Source of the DNA: Gentiana macrophylla | Lineage: Eukaryota > Streptophyta > Magnoliopsida > Gentianales > Gentianaceae | Reading direction: 5' to 3' | DNA: 64,000 nt | Assembly: GCA_026214975.1 (NCBI GenBank) | Contig: JAOBSW010000553.1 | Coordinates: forward strand, 558,001 to 622,000 | In this document: positions 48,128-60,273 of the stretch, one piece after another | Layout: each line of letters begins with the position of its first letter | How positions within the stretch are numbered: the first letter of the stretch is position 1 | Program-made: the position numbers and the translations under genes | Notes under the pieces: generated by a model | What the model saw: the letters and a program-made list of their open reading frames with translations, nothing else | Told to the model about the DNA's origin: nothing | Database searches by the model: none

Positions 48128-49200
48128 TAATATGACAACACCACACAATATTGACAAGGTTGATAGTGACACTCACTTATCATATCAGTACGAAGTCTGC
48201 TTATCCAATTATGCTCACGAAACGGAACCAAAGATTTTTTAGGAAGCATTGAAATATCACAAATGGCAGAAAGCAATGCAGGAAGATATAGATGCACTGG
48301 AAAGAACCAATACCTGGAAATTGGTCAGTCTTCTAGAAGGAAAGGTGCCTATAAGATCATCTAGATACCTTTTCCCCGGTATCCAAAACCACAACTATTA
48401 GGACATTGCTAGCGATTGCTGCCATGAAAGGTTGGCATCTTCATCAACTAGATGTGAACAATGTTTTTTTTGCATGGGGAATTGGATGAGGAAGTGTATA
48501 TGACAGTTCCCTAAGGATACGAGACAAATGGAGAGTATGTGGTATGCAAACTCATTAAGTCACTTTATGGACTTAAACAAGCGATCAGACAAAGGAATGT
48601 CAAGTTGACAAATGCTCTTCTTCAACTAGGTTTTAAGCAATCTTCCAATGATCACAATCTGTTTGCCAGAGGCTCATGTGACACTATGATCACACGTCTA
48701 GTATATTTAGATGACATCATAGTTGTCAATGGCAGTCTGACCTTGTTACAAGAGCTTAAAGACTATCTTCATGATAAATTCACTATCAAGGATCTTTGAG
48801 AGCTAAAGTTTTTTTTTCCTGGGATTAGAGGTGGCAAGGTCAAAATCTTGAATCATATTAACACATAGAAAGTGATGTCTTGATTTATCCACATAATATG
48901 GTTATTTAGGATGCAAACCAAGTCGAACACCTATGAACACATCCAAAAGACTCAAGAATGGAGATTCTCTCTTGCTTCCAGACAATTCTTACTACAGATA
49001 TTTAGTTTGAAAGCTTTTGTATTTCAGTCTTACAAGACCTGATAATACATTTGCTACACAACAAATGAGTCAATTTCTTTCTCAACCTACTGAATTGCAT
49101 CTCCAGACTGCACAAAAACTTCTGAGGTATTTTAAAGGAGCAGCAGGACAAGGTTTGTTCTTCCCTGCTATTTCAAATGCAATCCTAAAGGCATGTTCAA
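48128..49200 (+). pseudogene. copia reverse transcriptase and RNase H remnant
   Basis: Segments in several frames include KWQKAMQEDIDALERTNTW (about 48260), SLYGLKQAIRQ (about 48560), YLDDIIV (about 48700), DKFTIKDL (about 48780), RPDNTFATQQMSQFLSQP (about 49035) and LRYFKGAAGQGLFFPA (about 49120). These follow the copia RT to RNase H order. Stops lie at about 48798 and earlier. Confidence 0.8.
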
Positions 49201-49308
49201 ATTCAAATGGGCTGGTTGGCCATTTACGTACGTACGTAAATGGGGGATCACGCCCTTCATCATGTGACATTATGATCCTCTGCTTGGCCATTTACGTGCA
49301 GGCTGTTT

Positions 49309-49788
49309 GATCCTCTACTTCCATATTGGTCGTAAGACTAAAAGCCTCCATACCAGCCCATTCTTCTATATATACGAACTTGGCGGGAAGGTCCAGAGCC
49401 GGCCCTGTGAGATTCGGGGCCCAAGGCCATTTTGTCGGACAAGACCCTTTAGATCTGAAGAGCAATTTTTTTTTCCGGTAGAGAAACATAAATAAAAATT
49501 ATAAAGAAATAAATAAAAAAATTATTTCAAATTCATAGGTAAGTCTACACAGCCTAAATGCAAAATACTACTTCAACACCGTTCTTCTAGCATATTTAGA
49601 AGCAAAATCATTTATGAATATAGAATAATGAACTTCATCAACCATATTCATCTCGATCGATATCATTGCTAGCCCATTCAAACGATCTTGTGAAATTGGC
49701 CTTTGCTCAGGGCCACCACTGGGAAGGTCCTACGTACGTGCTGGTATGGAGGCTTTTAGTCATACGACCAATATGGAAGCAGAGGATC
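49309..49788. repeat. near-perfect 49-bp inverted repeat, loop occupied by an hAT element
   Basis: Positions 49309-49357 and 49740-49788 are inverted copies with only two mismatches over 49 bases. Without the hAT insertion (and one copy of its duplication) the arms would be about 46 bases apart. Similar words (GATCACGCCCTT, GGCCATTTACGT) occur just outside, so the parent repeat was larger. Confidence 0.85.
49394..49721. mobile_element. non-autonomous hAT element with exact 8-bp duplication
   Basis: The ends CAGAGCCGGCCCTG and CAGGGCCACCACTG are imperfect inverted repeats of the plant hAT type. GGAAGGTC lies at 49386-49393 and again at 49722-49729. The 328-bp interior is AT-rich and non-coding. 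Confidence 0.88.
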
Positions 49789-50442
49789 ACGCCCTTTATG
49801 TTGTATCAACCTGAACTTGAGCGCAATGTGATTATTGAAACTGATTCTCAGGTTCTTGTTAATGTTAACGAAGTCACATATTACTTAGGTAAAGAAGCTG
49901 GCTGCACTCAAGTCACTCAGAATTGGTAGGATCCTTTTGTTAATGATAATGAAGCTGCGGATTACTTAGGTAAAGAAGCTAGCCGCGCTTAGAATTGGTC
50001 GGATCCTTGCAACCTGGAACACGCTAGCTCGCTTTGGGGGTTTCCTTAAGATTCTGATTTTTCCACACTGGGATTGTCACCTTAACGTTTTAAGAAGGCA
50101 AGATTAACGTTGATGACCAATCAAAATTTTGGGGCGGACCAGGGGAAAAGCATGTGAAAAACTCTTCTTGTCTAACAATAGCAAGTAAAGGCTCAATTAA
50201 GAACAAAGACCAGCATATATTCTTCTATTACAACCAACATTTAGGCAAAAACAAAAAAACTAATGCCTATAGTTGATGTTTTAATAATTAGTAAGAATAA
50301 AATGAAAAAAATAAAAAACTGATTAAAAATAGCAAGCCACACAAATAATGAATTTTAAATAATACTCACACTTGAAAGCTTTACCTCTATAATCACACAC
50401 TAACCAGAAATAAAAAATAGAATATTATAAAATCAGTTAAAT
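49789..50442. repeat. degenerate tandem duplication and SCAB1 downstream region
   Basis: A unit of about 80 bp containing GATTACTTAGGTAAAGAAGCT or its variant occurs at about 49855-49933 and 49935-50005. The frame IIETDSQVLVN at about 49830 resembles a LINE RNase H motif, so this may be a retroelement scrap. The rest is AT-rich and probably includes the SCAB1 3' UTR. Confidence 0.4.
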
Positions 50443-53400
50443 TTAAAGAAGAGCATCATCGTCTGGTCCAGCAAGCATGACCTGCCAATTATGAATTATC
50501 AATTACAATATACCCATAAAAATATACTCACAATCACAAACATAATTTACTTCGACACGACCCCTCAAATGTGAACTCGTAGCAGAAAGACCGAGTCAAG
50601 CAAAACCAAAAAAAGAAGCCCACACTCGAACGATATAAGTAGGAAGACAATGTCGACACAGAGGTCTGAACGCATAACTTCTTGTTCTGATACCATGTTT
50701 AATTACCATCTCTCCCAAAATCTTGAGCGTTTGAGAGATGGTAATTTGACATAAAGCAACATCAGGTGGAAGAGTATGATGCATCCAACTCACCGAATAC
50801 CCCTTTACTATGTGAGAGAGGGTGAGTAAGAATACGTCAATACCCTTCCACCTGGTATATACCCAATCGCACCATAATTCTTCGGGCCAACACCCTTCCC
50901 TAGCCTAAAGGGCGCCTTTAGTGGCACCACCACATTGTCGGCCGAATGTTGATTCTAGAGTTGAGAATCGACTTTCACCCGGTTGATTGTGACAATCGAC
51001 CACTTCTCAACTTTAGAATCAACTATGCAAAATGTCGATTGTGTTGTTGTGATGCCACAAAAACAATAGATTTGTTGTAGTGCCATTAAAGATGTCCTTC
51101 CCTAAATGGTGTAATGAAAATTCACAAAGGAAAGCATAAAAAGAAAGGCCAAAGCCTATACTCACATTACAGTCAGAAGCATATTTCCTTGCAAGAATTA
51201 GGGCACCATTTCTTACTTTCTCAGATTCAAACACCAAAACAAAGGATTGTCCTTTCCTTGGTTGCCAATACAATGTCTTTGCAGCTGAATTCCCCCCTCC
51301 TCGGAATCCGCATAGCTGAATTTGAAGAAAAAAAAACACTTTAAACAATCATGAAAAGACTTAGATTCGTTTTTTTTTACACGAAAAAACAGGTTTTCTT
51401 TTCCTCATACAATCATGTATAGACTATATCGATAAGTGATCTGTAAATACGCGTATAATTGTTGCAGTACCTGCATAGATCCAGAATAAGAGTCCCTGGC
51501 CTTTGTAATCCATCCTTTACAAAGTTTCAACCTCGTTTTACCGACATGGAACGAATGTGCAGAATGTGAAGAATAGTTCTTCCCATTCATTTGAGAAACA
51601 AACACCTGTAACAAATAGGATTCATTATTATTAATCAAAAACTGAATCATAAAAGACAAATCGCATTCAAAGCAATGCCTTCTTCGTTTATTAAAGGATC
51701 GTTAATTTCTAATAGTCGATAATCTAAGATCGACTTACAGAGAATTCGAAGTTTGCCTTCCGTGAAAGTGTATCAACATACTTCTCCAATCCAGAAGCTG
51801 TTGAAAACGAATTAGTTTTCTGAAATTGCTAAGTATAATACTAAGTATAATATGGGCAAATGTAATAAGCAGTTATGGATAACTTGACAGGTTTATAATG
51901 AAAATATTACCTGGATTAATAGGACCAGCAGTTATAACAGATACCTTTTGGCCATTGAAAAGTATATCTACCTCTAAAACTCTTCCAACATCGATTGGCT
52001 CCGGGGCATAACTTCCTTTATCAGCACCTATTGAAAAGTAGGTCAAAAAAGTAGGTTATTATGGCAACACGCCCTTCAAGTGTGGGCCCCATAAAGGCAT
52101 ACAAAGGGTACAATAAGGAGGCCTAAGATTATAGCATATATTGCTGAAATCACTAGATTTCTTGCGCCAGAAGATAAAACTCGTACCTACAATCGGCTCC
52201 CTTCTACTGCATTTAGATGATAAACGAAACCACTGAATCGAACATTTTGAAAGCTCTACTGCATCATCTGAGCACCCCTGAATTCTCAGAATGGAACCCA
52301 AAGTTTCAGAACCATTGATCTTATGTTGTTGAAGTTTGTTCTCCTCTGCTTTCTTTTTCAGTGCCAACTGTAAAATGCTCAAGACACCACATAAACATTT
52401 TAGGAAAAAACCGAGAGACGAGGGGCTTGCAAATGTGTACATCGATCATGCGTAACTAACAATATTGTGTATAATGCATTCACTTCACACTTCCACTCAG
52501 TTTACAGATGTAGCAGACTAATGTGTTGCAGTATAAGATACACATCGAACAAAACGAGCATTCACATGAAGAAATTCCTAAGATTTGATTTCCCAACACA
52601 ACCCCGAATGACCAAGTAAGAAGCCCGAAGAAAAAGAAAAAGAAAATAAAAAGGAATATTCAGCTACCTCTCTTTGAAGATTAAATGCAACGGTATTCTT
52701 CTCTCGGATTTGAATTCTTAGTGCTTGAACTTCATGCTCCATGTCCATCACCTAAATAATAAAAGAGAATACTCGAATGAGGTCCTTAGGACTCGAACTA
52801 GAATACTCGTGTCCAATGTGACTGCAGAATAACCAGTTGGGCAAAATGAAAAAAAAAGGCATTAACATGTCAAATGACACGAAGAAACGGAGGAACATAC
52901 CTTGCTGGGCTGATGCTTGAGTCTGATTCTTCTTGCTTCTTGAACCTCTTCTATTAACTCCTCCATTTCCTAATCCACCATAAGGAAACAAGATGCTCTT
53001 CGTATTCAGATGCAAGAATTCAAACATACGCGTGAACACTTAATCGTGAAGAATAATAAGTAATCTGAGACATCAATTCATGCTTGAAAAAATCACCCCA
53101 TTAACAAGATTTTTTTTTTAAGTAATGGTGGATCGATTAATGGCTCCAAACAAACCTGTTTCCCAGAAGATTGGTTAACTCTTTCTTGCTCCTCCAAGGC
53201 CTCCCCAATCCTCAGGACAACCGATCTCGCGCTCTCGATTTCAGCACATGCAAAAGATCTTTCTTGGTTAACCAGTCTTTTAGCATCTTCTGAAGCCTGA
53301 ATTTCATGTGAAATCTATTAGCATATTCATGAAGGATCATACAGAGATCAAACGAGAATACAAAAAAGAAAACGGAAAGACCTGCTTGAGGAAATTCACA

Positions 53401-54263
53401 AGCTTTTTGACTTCAAATTTCTCTTGAATCAACTCTCCTTCTTCATGTGTTAGTTTAACTGCCAATGCTTCCACCTTTAATAAACGAAAATTACATTGTT
53501 AAAACGATCAAACTTAGATGCGTGCACAATTATTCCTTAAACTCGAAGTTTATAAATTGAAAAACTAATAGGCATGAAAAATGAAAAACAAAATATCTCC
53601 AAGCACCGGAAAAACGTAAAACAGAAACTTTATTCACTAGAATCCAAAGATGTATGCAACCATATGAAAGTATAGTTGTGATAACACTAGTAAAATACTA
53701 ACCATTGAAATGGCTTTTTCCACATCATCCTTGTTTCGCCCTGTAACCCTTCCTTTCAAATACTCAAGTGCATCCCTCAGCTTCTTCAGAAGAACGTGTC
53801 CCTCCAACGAAGCCGATTCTCTTAGCTTAGCCTGTATATTACACACAAACAAAACTCATTATTCGACTTTTATCATAAATCCTCATTACATTTATCTCTT
53901 TTTTCACTACTAAACCAGAATTAACCACATAACTCGGTTCATAACCATAAACGAAAGCATTTAAGTATAAAAAAAAACCTCATCAGACAACTTAGCAGCA
54001 GAGGAGAGATTCTTGTCGAATTTGATAGCCAGGTCACGCACAGACAGACGCTTATGTTGTTCTGTTAACTGGGTGGTTTCTTGTGATATAACATCCTTCA
54101 ATGGTGGACCTTTGTTGATCTCTTCAATTACCTCCAAGATCTGATTGTCAGGCCCTAACTTATACTTGGGAAATTGGTTAGACACAAAACTCACATCTGC
54201 TGACACTGATTCAACCTTCTGCATTTCCACTTCACCACCGATTACTGGGGCTACCCTCGTCAT
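50443..54263 (-). CDS. SCAB1: stomatal closure-related actin-binding protein, SCAB1-like
   Basis: Twelve coding exons, all GT-AG: 54263-53979, 53831-53703, 53474-53382, 53296-53156, 52969-52901, 52751-52668, 52367-52187, 52027-51911, 51797-51739, 51605-51471, 51315-51166 and 50481-50443. They sum to 1482 nt and 493 residues, close to the 496 I recall for Arabidopsis. SCAB1 is a plant-specific protein that binds, bundles and stabilises actin filaments, for instance in guard cells during stomatal closure. The N terminus has LSVRDLAIKFDKNLSSAAKLSDEAKL, expected to bind actin, then a coiled coil (about 95-280, ASLEGHVLLKKLRDALE). An Ig-like fold (about 280-375, SKCSIQWFRL and SYAPEPIDVGRVL) and a PH fold (about 385-485, FHVGKTRLKLCKG and GGGNSAAKTLYWQ) follow. 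The last exon adds only VMLAGPDDDALL. Confidence 0.93.
50560..50950 (-). mobile_element. copia-type LTR/PBS scrap inside the last SCAB1 intron
   Basis: On the minus strand TGGTATCAGAAC (at 50684-50695) matches the usual primer-binding site complementary to initiator tRNA-Met, preceded by AAACA as an LTR end would be. An inverted pair ATTACCATCTCTC and GAGAGATGGTAAT lies next to it. Ends and length are unknown. Confidence 0.4.
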
Positions 54264-55360
54264 TTTTCTCGAAATCGCTATCCTGTGAATAAAAATACCA
54301 AATTCATCATGGAGGATATAGGTATATAAATGCAGGGTAATGAGGCTATAAAAATATTATACAAGATAAAGAAGGGTCAACTAGTTCTGGAATCAAGAAC
54401 TTACAATGCACCTAGCCAAATGGTCAGAACTTAAATTAGGAAACCAATCGAAGAATGAAGATTACTTGCATCTTACTACAGGAAAATCAATACTTAGCCC
54501 AGATTTTTATCAAAGAAAAGGAAACAAATTAAATTCAAACGATTCCCTGTTTGAGTAATTAAACACCCTGACATAAAAAAGATTATATACATCACATTCC
54601 AAACCCAAAATTAATTATTAGTAAAAACATACCAAAACCCCTCACAGAAACGTATTTCATTAGCCAAATTTCACTCTTTAAGAAAAAAAAATCCCTTTAA
54701 GCAAGAATAGAAGCAAAGTTGCGTATAGAAAGCCAGAAATATTCCCAAAAGTAGGCTGATTAATTCTTTTAATCACAATTAAAACCACAATTAAGATCCC
54801 ATTCCTTAAACTCAAGCAACAAACCGGAAAAAAATATCCCCACCAGCCTTCTTAACACAATCTACAATAAAGGGACAAAAATTAAACTTATTTTCCAAAA
54901 TCAGTAAATGTAGAACTCGGGTTTTTGGGAGGTGGATTCATCTGAACTTAGATTCATCACAAGAAAAAATGGGTCACCTAAAAAGCTTCAAACAAACAAC
55001 AGCCCAGATAAGCAGTCAACAAGAACAAAACTTTAAGAACAAAAATCGAGTCAACTAACTTACAGGTATGACAATGCAAGCAAACACTAGAGCAAGAAAT
55101 GTGACATGCTGAAATAATCTTCAAAAACAAAGTTGAGAGAAAATGGAGAGGAGAAGCTAATGATGCAAGCAAGTAGCAAGCTGATGAAGTACTATTATCA
55201 TCTTTGGCCCATGTAGGGGGTGGGTGTAGGATATTAAGAAATGCTTTAGAAAAGCAAAGGGGGGGGAGTGGACTGAAAAGGAAAAGCTGGTAAAGCTTGA
55301 GCTGTTTGTTGGGGGAGTTAGATACCATACCAAGTGATCATTTACCAGACCAACGCCTCC
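54264..55360 (-). promoter_or_regulatory. SCAB1 5' leader with a probable UTR intron
   Basis: An acceptor (TTATTCACAG) ends at 54283, 19 bases before the ATG, and a strong donor (CCT followed by GTAAGT) has its GT at 55062-55063. A leader intron of about 780 bp is likely, with the first exon above 55064. Inferred from motifs. Confidence 0.5.
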
Positions 55361-57103
55361 TCCTTTCCCTTTCACACTTTTCTTGTTTTATTAGTCCTAC
55401 AAATTTCATGTATTATTTTATTTATCTTTCTCATTTTCATTCTTCTCCTATTAATTTTCACTTCAGTTTTTTATTAACTTTCATTAATTATTATTAAAGA
55501 TTGCTGGATTCTGTTAGAAATCCATATATGCACTGACTTGACTAAGCAAAATAAATTCATCCGGTACAATGGCTTTTAATGATGACACGAGACATCCTTG
55601 TCAATAGACATCATCATCATTCTGTGAAAAAAGGTCACGGTTTAATAGTTAAAGAATTCTGATACTCCAGCAACAAAATGATCACAATAAATACACAACA
55701 CATTTTTACGTTATTGATGAGTACTCAACATAGATATTTTAAATCCTTTAAAAAAATTATTTTAGAGATTTCGATAAAATAATACTACAACAGATACTCT
55801 ATTTTTTACACAAAAATATAGATACGTAAAATTTTCTTTATATCCACCGCATTAATCAAGATTTTATGAATTATCAATTATATCTATTGGATTATGTAAA
55901 ATAGAGAATTTGCATTTAATCTTGAATAAAAATTCTGTAAATTAGAAAAACGTGTATTTAAAACTGTAAATTATAGTATTCGTTAAGATGATCTTATGCG
56001 GGTATTGATTCTTATTATCCCCTAAAAATCAATAGAGTAATGATACATTCATTACTCTTTTTAGCACAACATCATACACAACACAATCTACATCATTCAT
56101 TTTGTGGGGACCCATCACAATAAATTTAAAATCCTTTTAATCCATTGCGCTACAACATGTAGTGGAAAGTGCACTACACATTTGTATAGTGCACATACCA
56201 TTTTCCAAAACAATAATACAAAAGTGTTTTGTGACTATTTTGTGTTGACAGAAACATTTCTCGCAATAATAAAAAATCATACAGTAAACTAAATTTAGAG
56301 GAAAGATTTTTTTATGATGTGTCCACACATGTGGAGACACCGTATGATTTGATATGAACCAATAGTTTTATTCTGAATTTAAATTGTGTGATTCTGATTA
56401 TTTTATCTGTCACTCTATCTCAAAATCCTCTCTCAACTTAAGATTTCCCTAAATTTAGCGCCTCTCCTGACATGCTTCACGCGCAGGAGTCCCCACACTG
56501 GCTGTAGTAGGTCCCCCCTTAATTTCAGGCCGTAGACTGCGCCAATTTCGAAGAGTTGAATGGCGCGTGTGTTATGCGAGTGGGTGAATTATAAAACAAA
56601 TTTTGGGTCGTTTGTTTTACGTAATCTCTACTGATGATCAAATGTATAAAACACCAAATACATAATATTAAAAAAAAACATATTCATAATTTACATATAT
56701 ATATATATATACACGCATATAATTTTCCAGTAATATGTATTTCATTTTGATAGTAGTACCTTTTTTATTGAGCACCGACCGTTATTTTTCCGGATGAGTT
56801 GTAGGAATCTATTTAATCCATATGTTATTAGTTGTCCTGATGATTTAGTTCATGTCTATATGATGATGAAAGAGTATAGACGAGACGATGATCTTCTATA
56901 AGGAAGTTCAGTTGATTCTCAGGGTCCGGGATGTAATTCATCTTCGATGGGTCTTAAAAGAGTATTACACGTACAAGACGATTGAGATGTTAATTAAATT
57001 GATACTTGCACATGTAATTAGTAACAGTCGAGTCTTTACACTTTTTCTTTTCACATTGCATTTTGACCGGTATGCCAATAAGTCTTTTCGATTTGAAATT
57101 TTT
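55361..57103. other. AT-rich spacer with short repeats
   Basis: The piece at about 56314-56450 (GTGTCCACACATGTGGAGACAC) resembles 7826-7980. A small (AT)n run lies at about 56697-56711. No gene seen. Confidence 0.4.
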
Positions 57104-57276
57104 TGTAACGCCTAGGCATCTATTGCAGAATGCTTAAACGAAATTCACAAATGTCCATTAACTCAGAACTGCCCTCGCTTGGCCTAAAAAAAAAACCCGA
57201 GAGTTGACAAGACATTTATGTCTCACACTTATATAGGGGTGAGCATTCTCTTATTTTACCGATGTGGGACTTTACA
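57104..57276 (-). mobile_element. solo TRIM LTR
   Basis: The 173-bp copy matches the TRIM LTRs at 2567 and 62907: minus-strand start TGTAAAGTCCCACATCGG and end GGCGTTACA. TTTTT flanks both sides, consistent with a 5-bp duplication, although T-runs are weak evidence. Confidence 0.8.
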
Positions 57277-58749
57277 TTTTTAATTTTAAAATCATGGCTG
57301 AATGATTTGAGATCCATACATTATTCGAGTTTCGAGTCAAGGCAACAAAACCGTTGATGATGTAATTTAATTTGTGTATTCTAATCAAAGGTTTCAAGTA
57401 AAAGATTGTGTTGTGTTCACTATAAAATTAGTACACGAGATTTTGTTTAATTATTTTGCAGTTGTTTTGTAGATTTTGGAATTAGGCTCTTTTGTGCTAT
57501 TAATTTACAGAAGAATAGCCCTCAGCATTATCTCTGTATATACTTTTGGACAAATGCCATATTCATTAAGGACAAAGTCCACCGTTTGTTTGTGTTGGGT
57601 CACCTAAACAGAATCATTAAATTTTATCCCTAAAATAATATAAAATAATACATATCCTTATTTTACAACACCATAAATTAAAAACATCCACAACAACATC
57701 GCTATCATTATCCTTATAATATTTCAAATAATATTAAATAATACATATTCTACCTCACAACTCTTTCATACACATTAAATATTTATTATTTCACTCCAGT
57801 AGCATCCCTATGTTTATCCCTATAATTTTTAATAATTAAATATGTTTAGTGACGCTGAATAAATAAGATCCTCACGAGAGGAGGATGACTATTCATATCC
57901 CTAAATATAAATAGGGATAAAGATTCTCACATGAAATTTATTTGTGATAAACTCTATTTTTATCTCGATTTTAAATATGACATCATATAGGCTTCATATT
58001 TAACGCCTCGAACGTTGTCTAAGACGTTGCATGCCTTGGGTACGTGGGGCTCACGTGAAGGGCCACATTCTCCTTTTTTTTATTATTTATTTAATAGAAA
58101 AAAATATTTATGCATAAAATTTGTTCATAAAAATATGCATATTTTGCCCCTATAAATTATCATAACCATTCAACGTATTTCAATGCAATATGTCATATAA
58201 ACTTGACTTAAATGTCATTCATAGGTTGGTATTTTAATAAGAAGAAAAGGAGAAAATAACCCCTATTAAAAAATAATTATAAAATAAAATAAAATAAAAA
58301 AATTTAAAAAAAAAACCTTTATACAATATCTGAGTCCCATGTGATGTGTCCATATTTTTATATATAAAACGTATTCATCCTAAAGTAAATAGTCACCGTG
58401 CAGAATTAATTATTTGAAGTCATCCGATTAAAGTTATTAAAAAAAAAGTTGGCGTTTTGGTGGGTGCGTAAGCGAAGCGTAACCATTTTCGATTACGACG
58501 AATGAGCTTAACGACTTATGCAAGTCCTTTTCTTGCACTACTGCATGTGCCATGTCAAATTATGGATCATTCTCATGCATATATACAAGATAATTCATAT
58601 CACGGAAAGAGAAGGGAAAAAAAAAAGATGTGGCTGACATCGGTCACATTACACGTGACAATAATCGAGATTATGTAGCATAGTGAATGTCACTTCAACA
58701 TATGGACCGACATTGTCAGGTAATTAATATTGAGACTTCGATACATAGC
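57277..58749. repeat. spacer holding the second copy of the 18880 repeat
   Basis: Positions about 57605-57985 match 18880-19225 in word order. The remainder is AT-rich with no coding signal. Confidence 0.5.
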
Positions 58750-58965
58750 AAGGCTCGTCTCAATATGACCAACACAAATTTTAGGGTGGTCAAAATGCAA
58801 ATCCTACTTGGTGCACCATAACCAATAAGAATCATGTGTTTTAAGATTGACTCATACATGTAGAAAAAAACCACCAATGATTTGTGTTGAAATTGATGAC
58901 ATGGTGGTCCAAAACTTTGCACCTGGACCACCCTAAAATTAGTGTATGACTCGGGTCGTCCCCTA
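58750..58965. mobile_element. MITE-like element with AATTTTAGGGTGGTC inverted repeat
   Basis: AATTTTAGGGTGGTC at 58777-58791 is exactly inverted at 58926-58940, and weaker pairing extends outwards. The interior is non-coding. The outer ends are approximate. Confidence 0.5.
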
Positions 58966-59340
58966 TATTTATTTTATGTGCGGCGTGGACGGGTCGTCAG
59001 CAGTCCTTATAGACGGCGTGACGCAGGTCGTCTAAGGCCTCTTATTGCCGTCTTTGATGAAAATCGTCATCAATCGCAGACAACAATTACATCTTATTGA
59101 ATGAGTATTGCAGACAATTTTTTTAACTGCATGGGAAGGTATTTTATTAAAGCCATAATTAGCAAGATGATAGAAATGGTAAAGAGGGAAGGTGAAACAA
59201 AGAAAAATTAAAAACATTGTCTACGATCACCAAACGACCACAAAAAAAACAGTAATAAAGCTAACATTACACCACGACTCTAACAGCTCCAGTATAATTT
59301 CTCCGAGATCTCCGCTTCACTACCTTTAGGTGCATGCAAT
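58966..59340. other. spacer, no gene seen
   Basis: GACGGCGTG and GTCGTC words recur at about 58950-59070, as in the outer part of the preceding element. Nothing else is recognised. Confidence 0.35.
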
Positions 59341-60273
59341 TGTTGGAAGTAGCGCTCGAAAGACAATTTATGTAATTATTTTTAGAATTAATAAACGATG
59401 ATTTATTCTCATCTTATTGTTTGTTTCGTGCTTATAAATAAATACATCTTTAAAACCCCAAGTCAGATCATATGTAAAGCCATATAACTTAGTGTGTCAC
59501 ACACATGAGTGATTAAATTTACGCGATACACTTCAAATGTTAGTCCGTGCTAAATTTAATCAAAGTATGGGGTCTATTGATTAAACCACCATTAACGCGC
59601 CCGTAACACTTTTTATGGCGCGACCGCCCTAACCGGACCGTCGACATTGGTTGTCTAAGTGGGGCATTTATATATATGATGAGAGTCATATAGACTTCGA
59701 CCGATTTAATCTGCTTTCATATAATTCCGTGATTGAGAAATCTTATTAAATCACAAGATGGTCATATATGGATTAACCTTAATCCTGAAGTGATTGCATA
59801 CTCCTACTTGTTTCAGGATAGGGTTTGATGTGTTCGTTAAGGATCCGCGGTCCGAATCACTTTCACGTTGGCACTATTCTGGAATGAGTGAGAAGTGTGT
59901 GTTTCACACCTGCGGGAAGTAGAAAGACGATCCCCTTATTTGTTGATCCTAGAAACTGATCGATCCGCGGAGTTCGTATTGGTTATGAATTAATTGATCA
60001 CTAGTGGGTTAATGGTAAATAAAGATGAGATGTATTGAAGAAGGTTTACGGAAATAATCCCGCTTCATTACGGATAGTCTATGGAGGGATTGTTTATATG
60101 AAATAATTATATCAATGGACACTTATCGACTCGACTCGACGTTTTGAGAATAAGTTATATCTATAATCGATAGAGTTCGGCCAGTATTTATGGTGGCGCA
60201 CTGAATTAATAAGTTGAATAGAAATATTCCGTTCGATGAATATTTTATTCAATTTATTGTAGCTACTGGTTAT
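59341..60273 (+). mobile_element. LTR fragment, probably copia type
   Basis: TGTTGGAAGTAGCGCTCGAA followed by an AT-rich start and ATAAACGATGATTTATTCTC resembles the 5' end of large copia LTRs. The piece runs until the next LTR begins at 60274, so it is cut by that insertion. No coding sequence. Confidence 0.4.

Larger units (their letters stand above)
39225..49200 (+). mobile_element. Ty1/copia remnant split by nested insertions
   Basis: Two coding blocks belong together. At 39225-40090 lies the integrase core. At about 48128-49200 lies reverse transcriptase (SLYGLKQA, YLDDIIV, and SLTRPDNTFATQQMSQFL) and the start of RNase H (LFFPAIS). Between them are about 8 kb of other retroelements. 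Both blocks are full of stops and frameshifts, and the 3' end is cut off by the inverted repeat after about 49200. Confidence 0.8.

Noticed and set aside
47815..48297. 160-codon frame on the minus strand
   Set aside because: It spans the junction between the LTR end at 48127 and copia RT on the other strand, so it cannot be one gene.
51019..51165. Read-through C terminus of SCAB1 (59 residues after DCN)
   Set aside because: A consensus GTGAGT donor and a matching family-like last exon at 50443-50481 explain the gene better.
55297..55497. Short open frames around the SCAB1 promoter
   Set aside because: Low-complexity pyrimidine-rich leader sequence, no protein features.
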